DNA of 20,000 bases from Chrysomallon squamiferum (GCA_012295275.1 CM022672.1:34216173-34236172); one strand, 5' to 3'; positions 1 to 8,860 are shown, counted from the first letter of the stretch. Numbers and translations: made by a program. Notes: generated by a model not told the origin, from the letters alone.

Positions 1-21
1 GTAACATATTGGATACTGATC

Positions 22-24
<3 letters not shown>

Positions 25-96
<72 letters not shown>

Positions 97-104
97 TCAC
101 TCAC
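25..104 (+). repeat. (AC)n then (TCAC)n microsatellite
   Basis: Pure AC dinucleotides run from 25 to about 92, followed by three TCAC units. It directly precedes, in plus coordinates, the donor of the possible micro-exon at 120-157. Confidence 0.97.
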
Positions 105-119
105 AGAGTAATAACTTAC

Positions 120-157
120 AGTGTTAACAACCAACTCAACAACATGCTGTGCCTCAT
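120..157 (-). CDS. Possible 38-nt micro-exon, minus strand
   Basis: The minus-strand signals are good: a T-rich acceptor ending ttctttattag and a donor ACT|GTAAGTT. The only open frame takes the first two bases as the end of a split codon and then reads EAQHVVELVVNT, ending in phase 0. It lies downstream of exon 7981-8110 in the same orientation. That exon ends in phase 0 and this one needs an upstream exon ending in phase 1, so at least one more exon would have to lie between. Exons this short can arise by chance, so this is a candidate only. Confidence 0.3.
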
Positions 158-335
158 CTAATAAAGAACATTAATAAATGTGAGTTACCACGGAAACTGG
201 TTATAAACTGGTGAAACATCCTCACTGGACATTTTACCACAGCTACAACGTGATGGAGGTTACAGAGAAATAATAAACATAAGACAAATCTTTTTTTTTT
301 AAATTTTGTATAAGTATAATATGTATGTGTGTGTC

Positions 336-340
<5 letters not shown>

Positions 341-371
<31 letters not shown>
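341..371 (+). repeat. (AT)n microsatellite
   Basis: Uninterrupted AT dinucleotides after gtgtgtgtctgtct, itself a short GT/CT tract. Confidence 0.97.
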
Positions 372-374
<3 letters not shown>

Positions 375-414
375 CAGAAGTGACATACATATTTATACAA
401 ATGTTATTATAATG

Positions 415-456
415 TGACTACTACTACTACTATTAGTACTACTACTATTTCTACTA
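415..456 (+). repeat. (CTA)n imperfect microsatellite
   Basis: Two runs of CTA triplets separated by ttagta. The next 100 bases grade into TTA-rich sequence. Confidence 0.85.
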
Positions 457-544
457 AAGCTAGTGACATGAATAAAGTTTGTCTAATGTATTTTATTGGG
501 ATTTTATTTATGATTTTCATTGTTATTGTCCATTTATTATTAGG

Positions 545-577
545 ATTATTATCATTATCATAATCATTATTTTATTA

Positions 578-608
<31 letters not shown>

Positions 609-830
609 TATTTATTTATTATTACTGGTATTATCATTACTATTATTATTACTACTATCATCATCATTACTGTTAGTATTTTCTTAATATCTTATTATAT
701 TTTTGAATCTTTTTATCATTTATTACCATTTTAATCTTATTATCATTACTGGTTAATTCTAATCGTCATCATCGTCGTCATCATCGTCATCATCACCATC
801 ATCATGATGATTATTATTATTATTTATTTT
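545..830 (+). repeat. TTA/ATC trinucleotide-rich tract
   Basis: (TTA)n and (TTAT)n from about 565 to 640, imperfect attatc to about 760, then (CATCGT/CATCAT)n at 764-812 and (ATT)n to 826. The open frames made of Ile and Tyr runs are artefacts of this tract. It ends at the acceptor-like sequence before 852. Confidence 0.9.
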
Positions 831-851
831 CGGTGTTTGCTGTTCACTTAG

Positions 852-963
852 ATGCCAATGCTGACATTCTGCAAATGTTCGGCATTTCTGGTATAATGAC
901 ATGGCATTCTGCCATCACAAAACATACCATAGAAAAACAAACATGTACTGTGTTGTCTGACTG
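852..963 (+). CDS. Candidate plus-strand exon, or a decayed coding fragment
   Basis: A T-rich acceptor ending gttcacttag precedes the segment and a consensus donor CTG|GTGAGT ends it. The 112 nt begin with two bases of a split codon, then 36 open codons including ANADILQMFGISGIMTWHSA, and end with TG of another split codon. About 36% of codons fit the purine-any-pyrimidine pattern, versus about 22% for the overlapping minus-strand frame. The same plus frame continues open to about 1076 after a single TGA that falls inside the donor (TGG TGA GTA). It could therefore also be one old coding fragment, for example a transposon or retrocopy relic about 80 codons long with one stop. No family recognised. 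Confidence 0.35.
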
Positions 964-1076
964 GTGAGTAAATATAGATTCTAATTTGTTAATTGATATT
1001 AGGCTCGTTGGAACTAATTGCTTGTCTGACATAATGCTAGAATGCTTTAGTTGTATTCCTCTGGCATGTGGCAATA

Positions 1077-1146
1077 CAAAAATAAAAATAATAAAAATAA
1101 TAATAATAATAAATGTTTTGAATAATGTTTTTTTTTTTTTTTTTTT
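1077..1146 (+). repeat. (AAAATA)/(AAT)n and poly(T)
   Basis: A-rich repeats at 1078-1112, a short spacer, then 18 T at 1129-1146. Confidence 0.9.
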
Positions 1147-1225
1147 GACAAACATTTTATTTATTGTTTGTTTGTTTTGTTTGGGTTTTTTTACCAGCAA
1201 GGAAAATGTTATCTAAAAATCAATT

Positions 1226-1233
1226 ATCTATCC

Positions 1234-1267
<34 letters not shown>
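1226..1267 (+). repeat. (TATC)n tetranucleotide microsatellite
   Basis: About ten TATC units, the first interrupted by tatcc. Confidence 0.95.
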
Positions 1268-1895
1268 AGTAAAATTTGCATTAACATGAAGCTACAACTT
1301 TTCTACACTGCAAAATATTTTCTTTTTTCTGAATTATAAAATAAAGAAACATTATAAAACTGACTAATGTATGTAATAATTAATAATAATAATAATAATA
1401 ATTACCTTAATGACTAATGCTGCTACACCCATGATTTATAATTATTCCAACATGCAATGTATTCTGTATTTCTTTTTCTTTCTTTTTTTTGAATCAAAAT
1501 CACAAAATACTTTTAAAAACCCCACCACAAACTAATATCTCACTGAAACAAAGTGTACGACTAAACTGACCACCTTATAAAACAATATCTTCATCTAGAA
1601 CGCAATATTAGCCTACTGACATAAATACAAATAAATACAGAGAAGCAGAAAAACTGGATTAAGTCAGTGAAAAGTTGAGAAAATTCTGTCGAAAGTTCAG
1701 AACTCTAGTAAGTAGCCAGGCAAATGTATTAGCATGATTCTTGAATAGCCCTCACTTTGTTTGAATATTTAAATACTCTATAATCTTCTTTCTATAATCA
1801 ATAATCTCTTGTTAGTTATGCTCCAGTGAACAATGGGGTTGAATTTTAAAAAAACTTTACTTTATGGGTCGGCCAAGTTCAAGATTTGTACCAGG
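1268..1895. other. No gene seen
   Basis: AT-rich unique sequence with a short (TAA)n at 1377-1402. A donor-like GTAAGT at about 1709 follows an acceptor-like aaatacag near 1640, but all three frames between them are closed. A less AT-rich patch (tatgggtcggccaagttcaag at 1863-1883) may belong to an unrecognised repeat. Confidence 0.6.
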
Positions 1896-1950
1896 CTAAT
1901 AAAAATAAATAAATAAATAAATAAATAAAAATAAAAATAAAAATAAAAAC
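1896..1950 (+). repeat. (AAAT)n/(AAAAAT)n
   Basis: AAAT units pass into AAAAAT units. Confidence 0.95.
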
Positions 1951-2378
1951 ACTTACATTCAAATATGCTTAATATGTACTTGTAATATCTGTAATATGAT
2001 TGGGTCCATTTAAAATAAAAAATTTCAATATATGGGTTAGGTGAATTTGTAACTTAAACATGAAAAGCTGGGTTTAATTAATTAATTAATTTAAAGAGAG
2101 ACCAGATTGAGCTCAATACTAATATTAGTTAGTTAATTGTTTGATTATTTAGTGGTGCTTTAAAATAAAATAAAATATATGGGTCCATTAGACTGTATAA
2201 CTAACTGTAATTTAATATGAACAGTATATAATCATTACAAAGAATTAACTGAATATATATTTTTTTAAATTTCAAAAATTAAGAAACTGTCTTTCAGTTA
2301 GTGTGTTCTGTACAGTAAAAAAAAAAATTTATATAAAAGTAATAAAAATATTTTAGCTAAGATATATTTTAATGAAAA
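1951..2378. other. No gene seen
   Basis: AT-rich unique sequence. The phrase tgggtccatt occurs twice (about 2000 and 2179), each next to taaaataaaa-type sequence, perhaps an old local duplication. (TTAA)n lies at 2075-2091. Confidence 0.6.
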
Positions 2379-2379
2379 A

Positions 2380-2413
<34 letters not shown>
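2379..2413 (+). repeat. (AAT)n
   Basis: About eleven AAT units ending in atcatcatc. Confidence 0.95.
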
Positions 2414-2485
2414 TCATCATCTTAATCATCATATAAATGGAAGATTACTGATAGCAATACTGACAGAACTCAAATAATTAAGTAA

Positions 2486-2626
2486 TGTTCTGAAGTCACA
2501 CACACAGACATAAATGTCTAATTACAAAGGTTTCCTTCCATTAAGTCTGTCTGTTACAAGTAAAAGTGAAATTTAGTTCAGTGATTATTGTGTCAATTTC
2601 CTGACGCTGATCATTCAAAGATCAAT
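2486..2626 (+). repeat. Dispersed repeat, copy 1 (partner at 10158-10325)
   Basis: The segment from the CA core (2498-2506) through tctgtctgttacaag to ttcaaagatcaa matches the copy at 10158-10325 in the same orientation at roughly 90% or better over about 120 bp. Differences cluster at ttccttcca/ttctgtgcca and gacgctga/gacattgg. Here the internal CA tract is only about five repeats long. No terminal repeats or polymerase III boxes are clear, so the element class is unknown. Confidence 0.85.
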
Positions 2627-2694
2627 TTGTATGTGTGCCTCTGAATATCAAACAGTGACAAAATAATAAAAACTAATTCTTTACTGAAAATGTG

Positions 2695-2872
2695 CAATAA
2701 TAATAAATAATAAAATAATAATAATAATAATAAAATAATAATAAAATAATAATAATAATAACAATAATAATAATAATAATATAAAATAATAATAATAATA
2801 TATTAATAATAATAAATAATAATAATAATAATAATAAATAATAATAATAATAATAGTAATAATAAATAAAAA
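2695..2872 (+). repeat. (AAT)n long interrupted array
   Basis: Nearly 180 bp of AAT units with AAAT interruptions. Followed at 2944-3104 by an imperfect AGT/AGC tract. Confidence 0.95.
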
Positions 2873-2943
2873 CAAAAACAATCCTACAAAATTACAGAAT
2901 TATTAAAAACAAAACAAAATTCAAGTTTCAAACATACTGACAT

Positions 2944-3104
2944 ATTAGTAGTATTAGTAGCAGCAGTAGTAGTAGTATTATTATTAGTAGTAGTATAGTA
3001 ATCATAGTGATATAATAGTAGTAGCAGTAGTTGAAATAGTAAAGTATAATAGTAACAACAGCATCAGTAGCAGTAATAGTAACAACAATAATAGTAAATA
3101 ACAA
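2944..3104 (+). repeat. Imperfect (AGT/AGC/ATT)n
   Basis: TAG/CAG/TAA triplets in mixed order, e.g. agtagcagcagtagtagtag. The minus-strand Leu-rich frame across it is a repeat artefact. Confidence 0.85.
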
Positions 3105-3213
3105 GAAGGTTGAAAAAAAGAATCGAACTCACAAAAATATTCATTTCTGTATCCAGACCATTTGACAGAGCAGAGTAAAACTGTGGATACAACTACTAGC
3201 AGTTTGTATCTGT

Positions 3214-3270
3214 GTATCTGACTGACCACTGGTCACACCCAGGTGGGCTGGTCAGTGTGTAGTCAGATAC
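3214..3270. other. Interrupted inverted repeat
   Basis: GTATCTGACT at 3214-3223 is the exact inverse of AGTCAGATAC at 3261-3270. Just inside, GACCA (3224-3228) pairs with TGGTC (3249-3253) across a seven-base bulge. The surrounding 120 bp are unique. A minus-strand frame is open here but lacks a convincing acceptor. Confidence 0.6.
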
Positions 3271-3377
3271 TAAACATACTCTTAGATGATATCAGTGTAT
3301 TACAAAACTCATGATGTCATCTTTGTTATCAGCTAAAACTTAATTCATCACGTCAGTAGCTTTACTCATACTTGAAG

Positions 3378-3660
3378 AAAATGATTAGTCTTTGTTTTTT
3401 ATTTGTTTCTTTTGTTTCTTTCTTTCTTTCTTTCTTTCTTGTTGGGGTTTTTTCACTCCTACTTGAAGAAGTTGATTATTTTGTTTATTTTTGTTTGTTT
3501 TTAATGGAGGGTATTTTTATCCCTTTTTTGTCTGTTTTTATTTTTTTTTTATTTTTTTTTTAAAGATAATTCTCACTTTCATTGGGGTTTTTTTCCTTTA
3601 TTTTTAAATCTTTAAAACTTTATTGAAAAAATTAAAAAAGAAAAAAAAAGAAGAAGCCCC
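3378..3660 (+). repeat. T-rich tract with (CTTT)n, turning A-rich at the end
   Basis: (CTTT)n at 3415-3440, long T runs at 3540-3561, then A/G-rich sequence at 3628-3656. The Phe/Leu-rich open frame within it is low-complexity and not credible. Confidence 0.8.
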
Positions 3661-3762
3661 CTAACAAATTGTAATGTGATTAACTTGCATTAACAGTGAT
3701 TAAAAAAAAAGTGTTGTTCTTTTTTGTATATTTTTTTAACTACTATAAAAACATAACTAGAA

Positions 3763-4810
3763 GTTAGCTGTAGAAAACAGTAAAACTGTCTGTTGTGTGT
3801 GTTGTTTTAACTGTAGACGTTAGCTGTAGAAAACAGTAAAACTGTCTGTTGTGTGTGTTGTTTTAACTGTAGACGTTAGCTGTAGAAAACAGTAAAACTG
3901 TCTGTTGTGTGTGTTGTTTTAACTGTAGAAGTTAGCTGTAGAAAACAGTAAAACTGTCTGTTGTGTATGTTGTTTTAACTGTAGAAGTTACTGTAGAAAA
4001 CAGTAAAACTGTCTGTTGTGTGTGTTGTTTTAACTGTAGAAGTTAGCTGTAGAAAACAGTAAAACTGTCTGTTGTGTGTGTTGTTTTAACTGTAGAAGTT
4101 AGCTGTAGAAAACAGTAAAACTATCTGTTGTGTGTGTTGTTTTAACTGTAGAAGTTAGCTATAGAAAACAGTAAAACTATCTGTTGTGTATGTTGTTTTA
4201 ACTGTAGAAGTTAGCTATAGAAAACAGTAAAACTATCTGTTGTGTATGTTGTTTTAACTGTAGAAGTTAGCTGTAGAAAACAGTAAAACTATCTGTTGTG
4301 TATGTTGTTTTAACTGTAGAAGTTAGCTGTAGAAAACAGTAAAACTATCTGTTGTGTGTGTTGTTTTAACTGTAGAAGTTAGCTGTAGAAAACAGTAAAA
4401 CTATCTGTTGTGTGTTGTTTTAACTGTAGAAGTTAGCTGTAGAAAACAGTAAATCTATCTGCTGTGTGTGTTGTTTTAACTGTAGAAGTTAGCTGTAGAA
4501 AACAGTAAATCTATCTGTTGTGTGTTGTTTTAACTGTAGAAGTTAGCTGTAGAAAACAGTAAAACTATCTGTTGTGTGTGTTGTTTTAACTGTAGAAGTT
4601 AGCTGTAGAAAACAGTAAAACTATCTGTTGTGTGTTGTTTTAACTGTAGAAGTTAGCTGTAGAAAACAGTAAATCTATCTGCTGTGTGTGTTGTTTTAAC
4701 TGTAGAAGTTAGCTGTAGAAAACAGTAAATCTATCTGCTGTGTGTGTTGTTTTAACTGTAGAAGTTAGCTATAGAAAACAGTAAAACTATCTGTTGTGTG
4801 TTGTTTTAAC
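3763..4810. repeat. 56-bp minisatellite, about 18.8 copies
   Basis: Units start gttagctgtag and end tttaactgtagaa. Starts fall at 3763, 3819, 3875, 3931, 3987, 4042, 4098 and so on to 4764, and the last unit stops at 4810. Most units are 56 bp. One is 55 (G lost, unit 5) and units 13, 15 and 17 are 54 (one GT fewer). Shared variants (actGtc to actAtc, aaaaC to aaaTc, ctgTtg to ctgCtg) change along the array, so units at the right end alternate 54/56. Each early unit contains the short inverted repeat ACAGT-AAA-ACTGT. No protein is implied; frames are closed. Confidence 0.95.
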
Positions 4811-4887
4811 CTTCCCCTGGTCAGGATGACCTCTACATGAACTGTTACAACAACTTCCACTGACCTACTGCTAGCTTCCTTTTTTTA

Positions 4888-5056
4888 TAAACAATAATAA
4901 TAATAATAATAATAATAATCATAATCATAATCATAATAACAATAATATTAATATAGTAATTATAATAATAATAATAATAGTAATAATAATAATAAAATAA
5001 TAATAATAATAATAGTAATAATAATAATAATAATAGCTGTAATAATAGATAATAAT
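4888..5056 (+). repeat. (AAT)n with (ATC/ATA) interruptions
   Basis: AAT units to 4918, aatcat units to 4937, then AAT to 5056. A 78-bp unique patch between this and the minisatellite (4811-4887) has a short plus frame, DDLYMNCYNNFH then stop, too short to call. Confidence 0.93.
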
Positions 5057-5277
5057 AACAACAACATAATACACAATACACAGCAGCAGCTACAACACCA
5101 AGTCTCTTTAAACATTAAAATACAAACTAAATCCAGTCTATAACTTATAAGAAACCTGAAAACACCAAGGCTAAAACAAAACACCTGACAACTACAGATA
5201 TTTGTTTTTATTTTTTCCTTCAGCAGGTGCTAATCCTTTGATGTGAACAATCTGCAGCCAGTAAGAAGAAAAACAAA

Positions 5278-5572
5278 CACTCCCCCACCCCCACCACCCA
5301 CCCTGCATCGTCTGTGAACTGAATCTAGTCCAGTGGTCAGAACTGATGACTGAGACGTGATTCAGAAGGTTAATTCCAGTCTCTGGGGATGCCACACAAA
5401 ACAGTTCACTTAAAGATTAGGCAGACACCCCCCACATACTCCAGCCCTGTGTGTGTGTCTGGTTTTACTGGTCAAAACACTTGACTAAGATGTGACTGTT
5501 CATATGATTCACACGTAAAAGTTAATTCCCATCTTTGTCACTGCCACACAGAACCATTTACTAAAGGTTACG
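5278..5572 (+). mobile_element. Two tandem, diverged tRNA-derived SINE-like units
   Basis: Unit 1 (about 5278-5419) has an A-box-like TAGTCCAGTGG at 5326-5336 and a B-box-like GGTTAATTCC at 5368-5377. Unit 2 (about 5420-5572) has TTTTACTGG near 5463 and GTTAATTCC at 5521. Both share GACTRAGAYGTGA between the boxes, the downstream GCCACACARAAC (5391 and 5543) and a C-rich lead-in. This matches the split RNA polymerase III promoter of tRNA-derived SINEs. Both boxes are degenerate, so these are old copies. Unit 2 carries about 12 extra bases between the boxes. Confidence 0.6.
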
Positions 5573-5579
5573 TACTGTA

Positions 5580-6160
5580 AATGGTTTCTCTGAATGTAGT
5601 ATTTGAACAGATTGTAAAGAATTCTGTGTTAGTGATGAATAGGAATAGCTGAATCAATTACTTACTCTCTTACATCACTGTTATAAAATGACAAAACGAT
5701 GAAGAGTAAGTAACATCACAATAAAAGTAACAGAGATATATTCAAATTAACCTTTTTGAAAGCAGGCCCATCACTAAAACTGGAATTCATTTAAAACTGG
5801 AATTCTATGAATTATGAATGCCTACAAAAGCAAAATACGACATTACCTTGTTTAAGAAATTTCATCATACTTACTTTTAACATGTACAATGTGTTAGACA
5901 ACCAGGAACAAATCCAATGGACAATAATATTAATACAATATTGTATTGTTTCTAAACAACATGATATTACTGCACAACACAGATATGTAATTAACTACAA
6001 CAATTAAGCATCATATTAACTTTTAAAGCATCCCTATTTCCTTATAATCATCACTATTTACATCCAAGAAACCCATACTTATTTACAAGCCTAGCTATTT
6101 ACTTACAACTATCACTGTTTATTTTTAAGAATCGCTGTTTGCTTCTAAGCCATAACGGTC
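5580..6160. other. No gene seen
   Basis: Unique AT-rich sequence. A small tandem duplication of aaaactggaattc lies at about 5776-5806. Between 6040 and 6150, (a)ctatttacttac/catttattt phrases recur loosely, suggesting an eroded ~30-bp repeat. Confidence 0.6.
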
Positions 6161-6164
6161 ACAT

Positions 6165-6372
6165 TTAAATGGCAGTAAACAGCACACTTGATTCTGTGCA
6201 CCAAGTACTATCCTGGCTAAATGTCAATAAACAAAAGCTATCTGGGATTATCAAGTTGCCAGGTATAGCTAGCTCAGTGCCAGCAGGTTCAGATGAGACG
6301 CAAATAGAAACATCCTCAGCAATTATACACGTCCTCCTGGTAAACCAGAAGTCACTGGTTGACACTCAGTAA
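6165..6372. other. Unique segment open on both strands, coding status unresolved
   Basis: A unique island of about 200 bp is open for 67 codons on the plus strand (6169-6372, ATG start, including KLSGIIKLPGIASSV) and 66 on the minus strand (6365-6165, including SSEPAGTELAIPGN). The minus frame has more purine-any-pyrimidine codons (about 41% versus 28%), which favours minus if either is real. On the minus strand there is an acceptor-like tggtttaccag at about 6334-6344. No consensus donor follows, and the frame ends in TAA. AATAAA on that strand lies about 45 nt later. It may be an exon, a decayed transposon fragment, or a chance open stretch. Confidence 0.25.
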
Positions 6373-6494
6373 TACACTAGAAAACTTCTTGAAACAAGAC
6401 ACAAGCAAATTTTGTTTTATATTAAGATAAATCTGTCTTAATTAATTCAGTATTGTGTTGTCTGAATATTGTCATTTTTAATTTTACAGGAAAA

Positions 6495-6497
<3 letters not shown>

Positions 6498-6536
<39 letters not shown>

Positions 6537-6546
6537 TAATAACAAT
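6498..6546 (+). repeat. (AT)n/(AAT)n
   Basis: A short tatata followed by about eleven AAT units, then CT-rich sequence to 6574. Confidence 0.93.
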
Positions 6547-6935
6547 ATCTTCTTTTTTTTTCTCCTTTTTTTTCAATTAAAAGAGAAATTTCAGAAGATC
6601 AATATAAATTTAATTAACTTTTTTCTGTTTTTCTTTTATTTTCATTTATTTAACAAATGTACTTCGTGTCAGTCCCATTACTGCTAGCACACAGAAAATA
6701 ATTAATTATTTCTTTTAAAAAAAATTGTATACAGAAAAACTCAGTGTATGTTCCTTGAGTGCATAAATATTAATTTGACAATCAAAACTCAGTATTAAAG
6801 CCTAATTCTTTGTTTCAGCATTGGCTTGAATTAAAGTATTATAATAATGAAAATAAATCACATTTTTGTGGGAAATTTCATGGTAATTTTGGGGGATGAT
6901 ATGATGTTTAGGAAAAGAAAAAAAATCTGTATGTA

Positions 6936-6971
<36 letters not shown>

Positions 6972-6993
6972 TGTGTCTGTGTCTGTGTGTGTG
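6936..6993 (+). repeat. (GT)n/(CTGTGT)n
   Basis: GT dinucleotides to 6970 then CTGTGT units. On the opposite strand to the CA tracts of 8600-9890. Confidence 0.95.
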
Positions 6994-7103
6994 TAAATAT
7001 ATGCATAGATAGATAGATAATTCACTGGTTATAGTTTTCATTCACACACATACACAAACCCCAAATATATACACTGACATATACACAAATAAAAAAACAC
7101 TGC

Positions 7104-8018
7104 TGTTAATAACTAATTAACGAGAGAATTAACAACTTACATCATTACAGGAGGGGAGAGTGTTGAAGTAGCATTCTGTTTCTAACTAATTAACTGATTA
7201 ACGAGAGAATTAACGACTTACATCATTACAGGAGGGAGAGGTTGAGATAGCATTCTGTTTCTAACTAATTAACTGATTAAGGAGAATTAAGGACTTACAT
7301 CATTACAGGAGGGAGAGGTTGAAGTAGCATTCTGTTTCTAACTAATTAACTGATTAAGGAGAATTAACAGATTACAGGAGGGAGAGTGTTGAAGTAGCAT
7401 TCTGTTTCTAACTAATTAACTGATTAACGAGAGAATTAACGACTTACATCATTACAGGAGGGGAGAGTGTTGAAGTAGCATTCTGTTTCTAACTAATTAA
7501 CTGATTAACGAGAGAATTAACTACTTACATCATTACAGGAGGGGTGAGTGTTGAAGTAGCATTCTGTTAAAAACTAATTAACTGATTAACGAGAGAATTA
7601 ACGACTTACATCATTACAGGAGGGGTGAGTGTTGAAGTAGCATTCTGTTAAAAACTAATTAACTGATTAATAATCATTACAGGAGGGAAGTGTTTAGCAT
7701 TCTGTTTCTAACTAATTAACTGATTAACGAGAGAATTAACTACTTACATCATTACAGGAGGGGTGAGTGTTGAAGTAGCATTCTGTTAAAAACTAATTAA
7801 CTGGACGAGAGGACTTACATCATTACAGGAGGGGTGAGTGTTGAAGTAGCATTCTGTTAAAAACTAATTAACTGATTAACGAGAGAATTAACGACTTACA
7901 TCATTACAGGAGGGGTGAGTGTTGAAGTAGCATTCTGTTAAAAACTAATTAACTGATTAACGAGAGAATTAACGACTTACATCATTACAGGAGGGGTGAG
8001 TGTTGAAGTAGCATTCTG
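7104..8018. repeat. 81-bp tandem array derived from an exon end and splice donor (~12 units)
   Basis: Units of 81 bp (some shortened to 71-77 or internally deleted) carry ACTTACATCATTACAGG on the plus strand, i.e. AATGAT|GTAAGT on the minus strand. The intact donor hexamer ends at 7140, 7221, 7298, 7447, 7528, 7609, 7747, 7818, 7899 and 7980. The last of these is the functional-looking donor of exon 7981-8110. Two units, near 7370 and 7670, have lost it. Each unit contains the exon's final 38 nt, the donor, and about 43 nt of intron rich in TTAATTAA. Units closest to the exon are the most alike (spacing 81, 81); the distal ones are more diverged and use TTTCTAAC in place of TTAAAAAC. Confidence 0.92.
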
Positions 8019-8110
8019 GGCTGCTGTCACTTTCCAGTGGTCTGATCCCCGACTTGTTTTCATCTGGAGTTAGGATGCGATGAGGTATGTTCATCTTACA
8101 AACGTCACAC
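7981..8110 (-). CDS. Internal exon with putative zinc-binding cysteines; donor end is amplified downstream
   Basis: On the minus strand the acceptor is ttctaattacag and the donor is AATGAT|GTAAGT. The 130-nt exon starts with one base (G) that completes a codon and then encodes 43 full codons, so it enters in phase 2 and leaves in phase 0. The peptide opens with CDVCKMNIPHRILTPD and closes with CYFNTHPSCND. The CxxC pair and the later Cx7C pair, with nearby His residues, resemble a treble-clef or zinc-ribbon arrangement, but I cannot assign a family. About 37% of codons follow the purine-any-pyrimidine pattern, above the roughly 25% expected by chance. In-frame read-through past the donor meets a TAA after three codons, consistent with intron. 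Its last 38 nt and donor are repeated about eleven more times in the adjoining intron. Confidence 0.7.
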
Positions 8111-8166
8111 CTGTAATTAGAAAACATCCAGGTAAAATTGTTTGTTTCAGTTGTTTTTAATAGACA

Positions 8167-8590
8167 CATGAATGTAGGGTGTGTGTGTATGTGTGTGTAT
8201 GCATGTGTGCATATATATCAAAGGCAAACCAAATTACATATAACTGCAAGATGTAAATATTTAAAAACACTAATAATGAAATAAAATGTAATTGTAATTT
8301 ACAGATATACTTAATCCCTGTAAGTGTGTGTTTGCTTGTAATTATGTCTCTAACATCATGAGTTCAGAAAAAACAGCCAATAAATAAATGAAGATAGATA
8401 ATATGTACAGGTAGGTAGAGTATGGATGTTGAATCACAATGCATAATGTCTGATTGCAATCAATATTTATGGTGAGATAAGAATGATTTCAATATGGATG
8501 GCTTAGTTTTGAATAAATGGATAATGGATGATGGATTATTTCTCATTTACAATTCTGAACGTTTGAGTGACAACAGAAGTAGAGATGTTA
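8167..8590. other. No gene seen; short TG and GGAT motifs
   Basis: TG-rich at 8178-8212, otherwise unique AT-rich sequence, with loose ggat repeats at 8489-8540. It lies just upstream of exon 7981-8110 in the minus orientation. Confidence 0.6.
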
Positions 8591-8797
8591 ATGATAGATA
8601 GATAGACAGATAGATCCATATAGAATACACAGACACACATACAACCACACAAACTAACATACATCATGTACAAGTGTACGTAAATATGTACAGACACATA
8701 TACATACAAATGTACAAATATAGATTCAAACATACATAAATATACATACATATATACATCTTTATATATATACATACATAATATATATCACACACAC

Positions 8798-8829
<32 letters not shown>

Positions 8830-8860
8830 CTTATAAACAAATATGTATACATATGTACTA
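8591..8860 (+). repeat. Mixed (GATA)n, ACAT-rich and (AT)n tract
   Basis: GATA units at 8595-8613, acatac-rich sequence to 8790, and a pure (AT)n of about 29 bp at 8801-8829. Confidence 0.9.

Noticed and set aside
2681-2881. Tyr/Ile/Leu-run frames here and at 479-676, 4845-5081, 6469-6687 and 12377-12712
   Set aside because: Translations of (AAT)n, (TTA)n or A/T-rich tracts.
5204-5255. Excellent plus-strand acceptor (tttttccttcag) and donor (CCA|GTAAGAA) framing ~36 nt
   Set aside because: All three reading frames contain stops; it lies at the edge of the SINE-like unit.
5192-5395. 67-residue minus frame over the first SINE-like unit
   Set aside because: Lies across a tRNA-derived repeat and a T-rich tail, with no splice sites or homology.
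6275-6330. TAGCTCAGTG at about 6268, a canonical-looking tRNA A box
   Set aside because: No B box or tRNA fold follows at the proper distance.
6169-6372. Resemblance between VLSWLNVN here and VLSDW-VN at about 945-972
   Set aside because: Only a few residues agree and the DNA is not similar; chance is sufficient.
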